From the NCBI GenBank assembly GCA_905214875.1, contig CAJMNR010000053.1, positions 1 through 20,819 of the forward strand: 20,819 bases of DNA, read 5' to 3'. The stretch comes from an uncultured bacterium (GTDB taxonomy: Bacteria; Bacillota; Clostridia; Lachnospirales; Lachnospiraceae). The translations under genes were made by a program, and so were the position numbers. The notes beneath the pieces are model-generated. The model worked only from the letters and a program-made list of their open reading frames with translations, did not search any database and had not been told where the DNA came from. Positions 1-6,631 of the stretch are shown piece after piece. Position 1 is the stretch's first letter. Each line of letters starts with the position of its first letter.

Positions 1-19
1 GGATCAAACTCTCAAATTA
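1..19 (-). rRNA. 16S ribosomal RNA, first ~19 nt only (runs off the left edge)
   Basis: Read on the minus strand, the first bases contain the universal 16S 5' motif GAGTTTGATCC (the site of the common 27F primer). Aligned to E. coli numbering, nucleotide 1 falls at about position 19, so only the very start of the gene is inside the window. The body of the rRNA operon lies beyond position 1. The exact mature end cannot be fixed from sequence alone. Confidence 0.92.
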
Positions 20-292
20 AAGTTTAATCTTGGTTAAGAAAGCTGCTAGCTTTATGATAAAACTTTGTTTTATCATCCCGCAACAGTCGTCATTCATCTG
101 ATGCAAGCATCCGCTGACTGACTCGTTGTTTCGCGAGTATTAAACCGTTTTTTACTGTTTCTATAAAGAAACGTTCACATCATACTTTCGTATGAGTTTA
201 TATTGAAATTCATTTATAAGAATTTTCAAGGTTGTTTCACTGTTCAGTTATCAATGTTCTTTGTTTGTGTTTCGCGGCTGTGCCGTGTCAAC
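20..292 (-). other. Folded leader of the 16S rRNA operon
   Basis: This is the transcribed spacer between the proximal rRNA promoter and 16S. On the minus strand it holds a series of small hairpins: arms 39-44/48-53; a 10-bp perfect stem 54-63/67-76; an arm pair 81-88/120-128 enclosing a smaller stem 100-111; and 181-194, a 5-bp stem closed by a GAAA tetraloop. rRNA leaders normally carry antitermination signals and the 5' half of the processing stem. The 3' half would lie downstream of 16S outside the window, so pairing cannot be tested here. I see no protein-coding sequence. Confidence 0.7.
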
Positions 293-299
293 GAAATTG

Positions 300-328
300 A
301 TTATATCATCTATAAAAGAACATGTCAA
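300..328 (-). promoter_or_regulatory. rRNA operon promoter P2 (consensus -35/-10)
   Basis: On the minus strand there is an exact TTGACA (323-328), a 17-bp spacer and an exact TATAAT (300-305). A/T-rich tracts immediately upstream (about 331-370) resemble an UP element. Transcription would start near 292. A perfect consensus promoter is typical of rRNA operons. Confidence 0.9.
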
Positions 329-408
329 CACTTTTTTGAACTTTTTTTTCATAATTCGATATATTTTTAATTCAATTCTCAAAAAGCCCTAAAAATCAAG
401 GGTTTCCC

Positions 409-437
409 TTTATACAATTTATATTATTCGCATTCAA
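409..437 (-). promoter_or_regulatory. Likely upstream tandem rRNA promoter P1
   Basis: On the minus strand, TTGAAT (432-437), a 17-bp spacer and TATAAA (409-414) form a good sigma-A-type promoter about 110 bp upstream of P2. Tandem promoters are common in front of rRNA operons. A small hairpin followed by T5 (about 381-405) lies between the two promoters and could attenuate P1 transcripts. This is weaker evidence than for P2. Confidence 0.5.
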
Positions 438-459
438 AAATGATAATATACATAAAAAA

Positions 460-496
460 ATCTAAAATTGTTGAAATTAAAACAACAATTTTAGAT
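460..496. repeat. A/T-rich inverted repeat, 14-bp arms
   Basis: Perfect arms 460-473 and 483-496 enclose a 9-nt loop. On the minus strand the stem is followed by seven T residues (454-460), so it could act as a second, weak terminator behind the one at 551-583, insulating the rRNA promoters from the leftward genes. The stem has few G:C pairs, so function is uncertain. Confidence 0.45.
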
Positions 497-550
497 GCAA
501 GAGTAAATCATCAATTCTTTTCCACGAACAGAAAGGCGAGAATCTGCATT

Positions 551-583
551 AAAAAAGAGATGATCGTAAAGATCATCTCTTTT
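551..583 (-). terminator. Rho-independent terminator of the DUF5711-like/cvpA group
   Basis: A 13-bp perfect stem (553-565 / 571-583, loop GTAAA) ends on the minus strand in a run of six T residues. It lies about 40 bp beyond the stop codon of the CvpA-like gene, as expected for the end of that transcript. Confidence 0.85.
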
Positions 584-623
584 GGCCTAAACAAAAATCC
601 CGCTTATCTCCATTCATTAGAGA

Positions 624-1319
624 TTAAAACAAAGATTTTGCCACACTAAGCACAATATCCATCAGCAAGTTATTATTATATAGATAAGATAGCACTACAC
701 TATCATTAATCATTTCAAACATACTCTTTCCAAATTCAGATCCACTAAAAACAGTAATTACTACAAAGAATAACCAGACAATAATAACTCCTTTTAGGGT
801 TCCAACGGCAATACCGCCTATTTTATTGATGCTATTTAAAACTGGCAGCTTACTAATAATATCTAACAGGTTCGCCAATATACGAACCGCGATCAATACC
901 AAGATAACAATGAGAAGATATGAGATTGCGTTCAGAATCATACAGGTAATATAACCTGATACATATCCACTAAAATTAGATACATTAAGTAAACTCTTAA
1001 CCTCAAAACTATTATTAGCATTAATTTGATTCTTAATGCTCTCTGGAAGAGGTAGCTTATCAATATAGGCTGACTCTTCCTTCTGTTCTAAGTTCCTACT
1101 ATCAATGTCCAAAGTATCTGCTACCTTTTTATCAATATACTGATATACCGTTTCATTCTTAACCAACTGATGAGATAGCATAGGGGCTCCTACTGAGGCT
1201 ACTATTAATGCTATAGCCAATCCGAATATGGAAAACACTGTTTTTATAAAACCTTTACGATACCCCTCAACAATCGAAAGTCCAATAAATAATATAACAA
1301 TTAATAGTAACCAGTTCAT
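624..1319 (-). CDS. CvpA family membrane protein
   Basis: The 231-residue integral membrane protein opens with a hydrophobic segment and then carries the CvpA-type signature GYRKGFIKT near residues 19-27. Hydrophobic helices are visible at about 3-17, 24-45, 118-148 and 168-192, with a polar, lysine/glutamate-rich stretch at 52-110 that probably faces outward. CvpA relatives were named for colicin V export in E. coli, but their role in Gram-positives is largely undefined; links to envelope or division have been proposed. The ATG is preceded by GGAGG seven bases upstream. Only two bases separate it from the stop of the preceding gene, so the two are surely co-transcribed and probably translationally coupled. 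The terminator at 551-583 closes the unit. The family is well supported; the cellular role is not. Confidence 0.8.
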   Translation of the reverse strand: MNWLLLIVILFIGLSIVEGYRKGFIKTVFSIFGLAIALIVASVGAPMLSHQLVKNETVYQYIDKKVADTLDIDSRNLEQKEESAYIDKLPLPESIKNQINANNSFEVKSLLNVSNFSGYVSGYITCMILNAISYLLIVILVLIAVRILANLLDIISKLPVLNSINKIGGIAVGTLKGVIIVWLFFVVITVFSGSEFGKSMFEMINDSVVLSYLYNNNLLMDIVLSVAKSLF

Positions 1320-1321
1320 AC

Positions 1322-2509
1322 CTAATCCTCCGTTAACTTAATAACATTGACATTATTATTATCAATTAAGAAATACTTATTATAGTTATTAATCGGTAAG
1401 ATTGTGTCTACATTAGTTTCAAACGTATCCTTATACTTCTGAACACCATTTAATTTCACGATATGGCCTTCGCTTTCAGAAGTAAAGATAACTTCCTTAT
1501 CAGACATACTTACCTTATCATAGCTAAAATCAATATTTCCATTGTAAACTTCTTTCCCACTTGTATTATATATTAACATTTGAGACTGACCTTCCGAAGA
1601 ATCTGTGTCCAGTACAAATCCAATATAAGAATCAGTGTGAAAGGTACTCTTAATTTCACGATCAAATTTCTTGGAAAAAACCTCAGTATTCTTTTCTGGC
1701 ATTTCAAATAGGTCAAATCCTGTATCCGTATATACACACACTGTGTCACTGCCTATGAAATCTACGTCTGAAACAATACTGTTCCCGTAGTCTTTGGCCC
1801 CTACCATTCGGTTTACTTCATTCTGACCTACTTCAGAAAAATTATAAAAGGTTACTCCGCTATTAATGATACCATTCTTAACAGTAACATAATTCGTTAC
1901 TAACTTCTTACCATCATCTGATAATGCAATATTAACTGGGAATCCGTTCTTATCTACATTTGTTAACGTCTCAACGAGTACGTCATTCACCGACGATTCT
2001 GAATTATATAAACGAATTACATTCGTATCCTTATCTTCCATTAAGACTGCAACAACTCCCTGTTTTGCAACCTGAACCTGAAGAATTGGAAGCGTTACTG
2101 TAATCTGCTTTCCTGAATTGGATCCATCAAATACATAAACGGAATAGTTGCCTATATCAGCCACTGCGACATAGTCATCACAAATATCAGCAGATGGATT
2201 TCGCATATCATAACTTCCATTAAACAGGATATTGCCGGATGGGCTGTATGCACAAACTCCATCTCTTGATACTCGCAATACATTATCACCATATGAAAGA
2301 TACTGAGCCTCCGAAGAGATGCTATCTTTTATCGCCTTCTCAACCTTATAAGCATCAAAGACACGATTAATGTATGCATTAATCAAACACACAGAAATCA
2401 CTGCTAATACCACAACTATTCCAATAATAATCATTAGCTTTTGTTTCTTGTGGCGTTTAATTCGGTTCTCAATCAGCACATAATCCGATTTTTTCTTAAA
2501 CCTTGCCAT
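1322..2509 (-). CDS. Single-pass membrane protein with beta-propeller-like exterior (DUF5711-like)
   Basis: This 395-residue protein has a basic cytoplasmic start (K/R-rich, residues 3-24) and one hydrophobic helix at about 25-46. A long extracytoplasmic part follows, full of short beta-strand-like repeats of the type 'dYVAVADxGNYSVYVFD' and 'KLVTNYV', which look like blades of a WD/propeller fold. I recognise it as resembling the DUF5711 proteins common in Lachnospiraceae; no catalytic motif is visible. Topology (basic side in) predicts a membrane-tethered propeller on the cell surface. The start is set by the helix position; AGGAG lies 11 bases and AGGG 4 bases upstream, a rather loose ribosome site. 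It lies just upstream of the CvpA-like gene and just downstream of the MPN-like/LysM gene, suggesting a shared envelope role. The function is unknown. Confidence 0.75.
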   Translation of the reverse strand: MARFKKKSDYVLIENRIKRHKKQKLMIIIGIVVVLAVISVCLINAYINRVFDAYKVEKAIKDSISSEAQYLSYGDNVLRVSRDGVCAYSPSGNILFNGSYDMRNPSADICDDYVAVADIGNYSVYVFDGSNSGKQITVTLPILQVQVAKQGVVAVLMEDKDTNVIRLYNSESSVNDVLVETLTNVDKNGFPVNIALSDDGKKLVTNYVTVKNGIINSGVTFYNFSEVGQNEVNRMVGAKDYGNSIVSDVDFIGSDTVCVYTDTGFDLFEMPEKNTEVFSKKFDREIKSTFHTDSYIGFVLDTDSSEGQSQMLIYNTSGKEVYNGNIDFSYDKVSMSDKEVIFTSESEGHIVKLNGVQKYKDTFETNVDTILPINNYNKYFLIDNNNVNVIKLTED

Positions 2510-2575
2510 ATGTCCCTATACTCCTATTTTTATTAATTTCTCTTATGTATTAAGTAATCTATATTCCCAACTAAC

Positions 2576-2602
2576 AATTCTTATATTAAGAATTTATTCT
2601 TA
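2576..2602. repeat. Two mutually exclusive small hairpins between genes
   Basis: Perfect 8-bp arms 2576-2583/2587-2594 overlap a second inverted repeat 2587-2592/2597-2602, so only one can form at a time. They lie in the 154-bp gap between the LysM gene and the DUF5711-like gene. Neither is followed by a T-run on the minus strand, so neither is a standard terminator. They could be an mRNA processing or stability element, or chance in A/T-rich DNA. Confidence 0.35.
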
Positions 2603-2663
2603 CAAAATACATTGTTAACTTCATTATACAATATTCTGATAATAATACCACTATTAATTCAGA

Positions 2664-3959
2664 CTATTTATCAGGTAGTTTCAGTTTCTGACCTTCATAA
2701 ATCTTATCGGCATCTTCAATATTATTAAGCTCCATAATCTTAGTAATATAATCTTTCGTCTTATAATACTTTAAGCTTATGGAGCCTAATGTTTCGCCTT
2801 TGACCACCTTATGTTCTTTCTTCTCACTTGCAGCCGCGACCTCTTTGGAACTATTGTCATCCGAATCATCATTCGATGCATTTGGCGCAATCGTCTTTTC
2901 CGGTATTGGACTTGTTCCATCGATGACTACATTTACATCATCGCCGTTTGTACCATTAGCAACTTTTTCATCCGATTTCGGCTTAATGGTTGGTTCAGCC
3001 GTCCCTTCTGGCACTGTCGACTTAGTAACTTCAGATTGTGTTTGATCGTCACCAGCTTCTTTAATCGTTGTTTGTTCTCCTACCTTGACATTTACCGTAG
3101 TGGCATCCTCCGTGGCTGACACCTCCGAAGCACTCGTTTCTTGAGCTACCACGACGCTTTGCCCGGATGTCTCTTTGTTCTTATTGACTTTAATTCCTGA
3201 TAACATAGTTGCTGCAACAATCAGAAGGAATAATGCAGCTACAGAAGCCACTGCTGAACGTACCGAGAACGTTTTTTCTTTTCCTTTTGGCGCCGCTTTC
3301 TTTCTTTCTAGAACACTACGAATGTTCTCACCTGCTTCATCTACATAACTGCTTTCAACGCTCTGCTTTTCCTTATGATCAATCATATAGGTCTGCATTG
3401 CATCATTTTTCTCATAGTAGATATAATATCCCGATTGTTTTACCAGCTTATTATTGTTGCATAGATAGAACGCTTCCTCCCGTTCTACGCTATCATACAC
3501 TAATAAAACCTTATTATTTCCCGCAAAATTATCTAAATGAATGTTTTTAATGCGGTCATTTACCTCCAGCGATAACCCTGGTTTCGTAATATACCAGCCA
3601 ATTACTTCGATTTTATCGAAATATTTTTTGATATCAGCATAAATCTTTGTCCAAGCTTCGTTATCGAAGACTTGATCATCTTCAAAATCAATATCTTTTA
3701 CTTCAACAGCACCGCTAATAAAAATCGTATCTATATGATCACGTACCTGATTCTTTCCCAGCAATACAGCAACCTGGTATGTGTTCTCATTCTTCATTGC
3801 CAGCTGTTTAATATATGTCATTACATAATCTTCGATGTATATTCTTTTCTTTTCGCTAACCTGGCCAACTTGTCTCAAATTTTTAGGTAATTTTATATCT
3901 TCATAAGCTGTTTTCTTTGTTACTGAATCACTTTTGTTGTTACGAACTCTTTCACTCAT
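2664..3959 (-). CDS. Pseudo-MPN/JAMM-like domain, membrane anchor and C-terminal LysM protein
   Basis: The 431-residue protein has three parts. Residues ~38-185 resemble an MPN/JAB1 fold: a strand 'VAVLLGK' (63-69), then an 'ISGAVEVKDIDFEDD' strand-turn, a helix, 'IEVIGWYITKPGL' (117-129) and 'KVLLVYDSVEREEAFYL' (150-166). In active JAMM proteases the equivalent of 'GWYITKPG' reads GWYHSHPG; both zinc histidines are replaced here (I124, K126) and the following Ser-x-x-Asp is not intact, so it is probably non-catalytic, like Rpn8/eIF3f. A membrane helix follows (~234-254), then a Thr/Ser/Asp/Glu-rich linker (255-382), then a LysM domain (383-429, 'HKVVKGETLGSISLKYY') that binds peptidoglycan. 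The topology would place the MPN part inside and LysM outside. A 26-residue upstream extension is open, but the ATG at 3959 gives a soluble N-terminus and has AAAGGA upstream. LysM is certain; the MPN resemblance is my reading of motifs. Confidence 0.78.
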   Translation of the reverse strand: MSERVRNNKSDSVTKKTAYEDIKLPKNLRQVGQVSEKKRIYIEDYVMTYIKQLAMKNENTYQVAVLLGKNQVRDHIDTIFISGAVEVKDIDFEDDQVFDNEAWTKIYADIKKYFDKIEVIGWYITKPGLSLEVNDRIKNIHLDNFAGNNKVLLVYDSVEREEAFYLCNNNKLVKQSGYYIYYEKNDAMQTYMIDHKEKQSVESSYVDEAGENIRSVLERKKAAPKGKEKTFSVRSAVASVAALFLLIVAATMLSGIKVNKNKETSGQSVVVAQETSASEVSATEDATTVNVKVGEQTTIKEAGDDQTQSEVTKSTVPEGTAEPTIKPKSDEKVANGTNGDDVNVVIDGTSPIPEKTIAPNASNDDSDDNSSKEVAAASEKKEHKVVKGETLGSISLKYYKTKDYITKIMELNNIEDADKIYEGQKLKLPDK

Positions 3960-4335
3960 AGACCTATCCGTCCTTTCCAAATTGATCGAAATGATCTTAA
4001 TGATTCTACTGAAAACAAATATGACCGATAATAGCAATCATATATTGCACAACAAATCGTGCACGGTTTCAAGGGTATAGTAGCATGGCGTTTTCGAAGT
4101 TTTTGTCAAACCAAGACAGCTTGTTTAAAAAACTTCTCCCTTTTTTCCGAGTCCATTCTTTTTAAGACACAATCTTTTCTAAAAAATTTTAATATATTTG
4201 CGATTCGCAGCGTAGAGAAATAATAACTTTTATAATATTTTGCGATTTCTTTTTTTAGGATTACGTCTATATTGGAACACTTTGGTAATACTTATAAATA
4301 GATTTTCTAGACAGCCATTAAAGAAAGGAATTGTT
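3960..4335. other. Divergent intergenic region between the LysM gene and yyaC
   Basis: These 376 bases hold no convincing gene; two short in-frame extensions of the flanking genes run into them but lack ribosome sites. On the minus strand a TTGACA at 4104-4109 is present, but the only -10-like TACTAT (4077-4082) is 21 bp away, too far for a normal promoter. On the plus strand TTGTCA (4103-4108) is followed after 17 bp by TAAAAA (4126-4131), a possible promoter 200 bp ahead of yyaC. Confidence 0.5.
4265..4293 (+). promoter_or_regulatory. Possible forespore (sigma-F-like) promoter of yyaC
   Basis: GTCTA (4265-4269), 14 bp and GGTAATACTT (4284-4293) approach the sigma-F pattern known from Bacillus (GYWTA ... 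GGnRAnAnTR), with one mismatch in each box. The position, about 45 bp before the yyaC ATG, suits a promoter, and a spore-specific sigma factor would fit the gene product. I read this by eye, and such degenerate boxes turn up by chance. Confidence 0.3.
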
Positions 4336-4932
4336 ATGAAGCAAGATTGCAATACAGATCAAGATTTATATTATTACAACTGTTTAGACAATAGTGCTAT
4401 CTATAAATTCTGCCGTGAATTATTTGGACTTGTTGAGTCTAAAACAGAGAACGCGCAGAATATCGTTATTCTCTGTATTGGATCTGACCGTGCCACTGGC
4501 GACTGTCTTGGTCCTATCATTGGATACAAACTAGAAAAATTGCAGTATAAAAACCTAGCAATCTACGGCACATTAAATAAACCTGTTCATGCAAAAAACT
4601 TAGAAAGTACACTCGATATGATTAAATCCAAATATGACAACCCATTTATCATCGCAATAGATGCTTCTTTAGGAAAAGATAAACATGTCGGATATGTCAC
4701 GCTGGCTGAAGGTTCTTTAAAACCTGGTATAGGCGTAGATAAAGAACTCCCACAAGTAGGAGATATCTGTATCACCGGGATTGTAAATGTAACTGGATAC
4801 TTAAATCACATGCTACTGCAAACTACGAGGCTGGATACCGTTATGCAATTAGCAGATTTTATCTGCATCGGCCTCCGTTATGTTTTAAGGCAGCATCATT
4901 ATATGCCAGTTTCACTAACCTCCTCTCGATAG
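4336..4932 (+). CDS. yyaC: Spore protease YyaC family protein
   Basis: The 198-residue protein matches the YyaC family (DUF1256), which is related in fold to the germination protease GPR and hydrogenase-maturation proteases. Visible features are the strand-loop 'VILCIGSDRATGDCLGP' (44-60), which carries the conserved aspartates of this fold, 'LNKPVHAKN' with a conserved histidine (85), 'IIAIDASLG' (105-113) and a C-terminal 'GIVNVTGYLNHMLLQTTRL'. YyaC is found in endospore formers and is made in the spore compartment in Bacillus; its substrate is not settled. The ATG at 4336 is chosen over an upstream in-frame ATG (4240) because AAAGGA lies six to seven bases before it and the upstream part is poorly protein-like. 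It stands alone, converging on the leftward gene at 5003. It is the best sign that the organism sporulates. Confidence 0.88.
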   Translation: MKQDCNTDQDLYYYNCLDNSAIYKFCRELFGLVESKTENAQNIVILCIGSDRATGDCLGPIIGYKLEKLQYKNLAIYGTLNKPVHAKNLESTLDMIKSKYDNPFIIAIDASLGKDKHVGYVTLAEGSLKPGIGVDKELPQVGDICITGIVNVTGYLNHMLLQTTRLDTVMQLADFICIGLRYVLRQHHYMPVSLTSSR

Positions 4933-4961
4933 AGAATAAATAGTTTTCGTCCGATATTCGG

Positions 4962-5006
4962 ATAAACAAAAAGCAGGTATACTTTCTATACCTGCTTTTT
5001 GTTTAT
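4962..5006. terminator. Bidirectional terminator between yyaC and the coiled-coil gene
   Basis: Perfect 20-bp arms (4962-4981 and 4987-5006) enclose a 5-nt loop, with T5 tracts in the distal arms on both strands. It ends both convergent genes. The stop codon of the leftward gene (5003-5005) is itself inside the stem. A smaller palindrome (4950-4962) abuts it. Confidence 0.92.
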
Positions 5007-6136
5007 TGTTTATTATTTTCAAGCATCTGCATTCTTTGCTGCTCTTCTTCTCGATATACTTGAACTGCTTCTGAAACAACTCTAAAGTCGCTATGATTCA
5101 TAATCTCTATTAAACGCTCCACTGCTGCCACATTCATAAACTCTTTTCCAAGGTATGCTTGATATGAATTCGCAATTACAGAAGTGCTCTCTTGAATCTG
5201 TTTTTCTATTTCTCGAGTCACTTCCTGTTGTTTTTTATACGTTTCATGCAAATCTGAAACCTCCATTTGATACTTAGCTCGAATTTCATTTGCAAGAATA
5301 TTGCTTGTAGTGTTATGAAGTGTTGCTAAAGCCTCATTCTTCTCCTTAGTGATATCTTGAATCTTGTCCTCTATCTTACGAATCTCTTTATCATATCCCG
5401 CAAGATTATAAATACTCTCATCTTTATCTTTTGTAATCTTTCTCTTAATCTTATTAATTTCACGCTGGTTTACACGCATCTGATAACGTAGCCCTTTGGT
5501 TTTCTCAATTACCTCAGGATTCTTAAGCTTCGTTCCATAATATATAATGTAATAAGAAGCGCCTACAATCAGAAGAATCACAAGATACAATACTACATAA
5601 AACAGTACCTGGTTCTTAGGTCCCATCATGAAATATAGGAACTTCGGAATGATTACAAATGAGAGTAGAACAACTAACAAATCTATCATAAAATCAGAAA
5701 TTCCCTTTGGTGATAGCACTGCGAAACAAAATCTGTTATTAAATATTCTCGAAACCTTGCCTTGGCGGAATATTTGAGATATCTCGTCCGATAACTTCTT
5801 ATTATCTTCCCTTAACATAGCTGTCTCCGAAGCGATTCTCTCTTTTACTTTCTGATTTTTATTCTTTTCCTTTTTCTCACTGACTTTCTTTATCTTTGAT
5901 TTCTGGCGTTCAATCTGTTCGTCATAAGTGGCTGCCACTTCACGTTCCCTACGGCTTACTACTATATTGATCTCTTCATTGATCTGAACCTCCTTCGCAT
6001 GAAGATCCTGTTCCATTTTCTGTTCTATAATATCTGAACTTGATAATTTTGCTTTATATTGTTCCAGTGTTATCAGCTGGTCACGTAATTTCTCAAGTTC
6101 CCAGACACCTTCCTCTAATACGTTTCCCTTACTCAT
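5003..6136 (-). CDS. Coiled-coil protein with a central membrane hairpin, function unknown
   Basis: This 377-residue protein is symmetric in layout: a long charged, heptad-like coiled coil (about 13-125), two hydrophobic helices close together (about 147-170 and 177-199) separated by a short polar turn, and a second long coiled coil (about 208-345). The tail is Gln/Glu-rich. With both coiled coils on the same side of a membrane hairpin, it could be a membrane-anchored scaffold or tether. I do not recognise a family or any enzymatic motif. The start is secure: AAAGGAG lies six bases before the ATG, and a sigma-A-type promoter is visible at 6172-6200. It is a single-gene transcript ending in the bidirectional terminator shared with yyaC. 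Confidence 0.75.
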   Translation of the reverse strand: MSKGNVLEEGVWELEKLRDQLITLEQYKAKLSSSDIIEQKMEQDLHAKEVQINEEINIVVSRREREVAATYDEQIERQKSKIKKVSEKKEKNKNQKVKERIASETAMLREDNKKLSDEISQIFRQGKVSRIFNNRFCFAVLSPKGISDFMIDLLVVLLSFVIIPKFLYFMMGPKNQVLFYVVLYLVILLIVGASYYIIYYGTKLKNPEVIEKTKGLRYQMRVNQREINKIKRKITKDKDESIYNLAGYDKEIRKIEDKIQDITKEKNEALATLHNTTSNILANEIRAKYQMEVSDLHETYKKQQEVTREIEKQIQESTSVIANSYQAYLGKEFMNVAAVERLIEIMNHSDFRVVSEAVQVYREEEQQRMQMLENNKQ

Positions 6137-6171
6137 TTTTCTCTCCTTTACCTTATGTAGGTTCTATTCAT

Positions 6172-6200
6172 ATTCTATCAAATATTACTTTTATACTCAA
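6172..6200 (-). promoter_or_regulatory. Promoter of the coiled-coil gene
   Basis: On the minus strand TTGAGT (6195-6200), a 17-bp spacer and TAGAAT (6172-6177) give four and five matches to consensus. The predicted transcript starts about 30 bases before the ATG at 6136. Confidence 0.55.
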
Positions 6201-6326
6201 ATAATAATTATTTTATAACTTTTTTTATGTTTTTTACACATTGGACACAAAATGGTCACAATTTCTATTTATAGTATTTTATGCAAGAGATTTTTATACA
6301 TTTGAAATACCCCCTCTCATTAACCC

Positions 6327-6356
6327 GAAAAATCTAGCACCCCTGCTGGATTTTTC
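6327..6356. repeat. Hairpin with 13-bp arms
   Basis: Arms 6327-6339 and 6344-6356 (one T-G wobble) close a CCCC loop; the outer part of the stem is A/T with a T5 tract. It is the leftmost of the hairpin series that fills the gap between recR and the coiled-coil gene, and could be a terminator in either direction. Confidence 0.5.
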
Positions 6357-6362
6357 AAGTGA

Positions 6363-6391
6363 CTTTAGCGTATCCGTCAAATATGCTAAAG
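6363..6391. repeat. Hairpin with 10-bp arms
   Basis: Arms CTTTAGCGTA (6363-6372) and TATGCTAAAG (6382-6391) pair with one wobble around a 9-nt loop. No T-run follows on either strand. It is part of the hairpin series. Confidence 0.45.
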
Positions 6392-6394
6392 AAG

Positions 6395-6433
6395 AAAGAA
6401 GTTTCTATCGTCGCAAATAGAAACTTCTTTTTT
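6395..6433 (+). terminator. Terminator-shaped hairpin with 14-bp perfect arms
   Basis: Arms 6395-6408 and 6417-6430 are perfect complements around an 8-nt loop, and the plus-strand stem ends in six T residues (6428-6433). No rightward gene lies before it, so as a plus-strand terminator it would stop antisense transcription. Alternatively it belongs to a mobile or structured element. Confidence 0.55.
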
Positions 6434-6437
6434 ATTG

Positions 6438-6579
6438 CGGAACAAAGTGTGTGTTCCACACATTCTCGCGTCTTTTGCGTTTATCAAGGAACGCACACTT
6501 TGCCCGCGCCGAACCTGGTCGCAATAGCGACATCCTCCTTTCAGGTGAGTGCGCATCACACGCCCCGCTTTTTGGGAGA
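6438..6579. repeat. G+C-richer structured segment flanked by 10-bp direct repeats
   Basis: This segment is visibly richer in G and C than the surrounding DNA and highly foldable. A 15-bp stem with one wobble (6443-6457 / 6488-6502) is extended by GCGG/CCGC (6437-6440 / 6504-6507). A second structure pairs 6513-6517 with 6542-6546 around a small perfect stem, GTCGC (6518-6522) and GCGAC (6527-6531). The ten bases TTTTTTATTG occur at 6428-6437 and again at 6580-6589, exactly bracketing the segment, as a target-site duplication would. On the minus strand an AAAGGAGG directly abuts an ATG (6531-6533) of a 33-codon frame, but there is no spacing and no recognisable product. It could be a dispersed repeat, an inserted miniature element or a small structured RNA. 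I cannot decide which without a genome search. Confidence 0.45.
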
Positions 6580-6631
6580 TTTTTTATTGTTAGGAAAGAG
6601 CTCGACAGAGAAATTTCCTAACAATAAAAAA
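6580..6631. terminator. Inverted repeat with 18-bp perfect arms, bidirectional terminator shape
   Basis: Arms 6580-6597 and 6614-6631 are perfectly complementary around a 16-nt loop and carry T6 on each strand. It directly follows the recR terminator (6626-6648), sharing its T-tract, so one leftward transcript meets two terminators in a row. Confidence 0.65.

Noticed and set aside
263..291. Second TTGACA (286-291, minus strand) inside the rRNA leader
   Set aside because: No -10-like sequence lies at 16-18 bp, and it sits just downstream of the P2 start point.
440..649. 69-codon rightward frame upstream of the rRNA promoters
   Set aside because: It runs through two inverted repeats, including the terminator at 551-583, has no ribosome site and has a low-complexity Lys/Ile composition.
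3960..4037. 26-residue N-terminal extension of the LysM protein
   Set aside because: It would add a hydrophobic start before a cytoplasmic-looking domain, and the ATG at 3959 has the purine-rich ribosome site.
4077..4109. TTGACA ... TACTAT promoter for the LysM gene
   Set aside because: The spacer is 21 bp, too long for a normal sigma-A promoter; kept only as a note under the intergenic region.
6437..6546. SRP (4.5S/scRNA) gene, expected near dnaX in Firmicutes
   Set aside because: The conserved GGTCAGGTCCGGAAGGAAGCAGCC-type apical loop (in part or whole) is not present on either strand, and the element lies downstream of recR, not upstream of dnaX.
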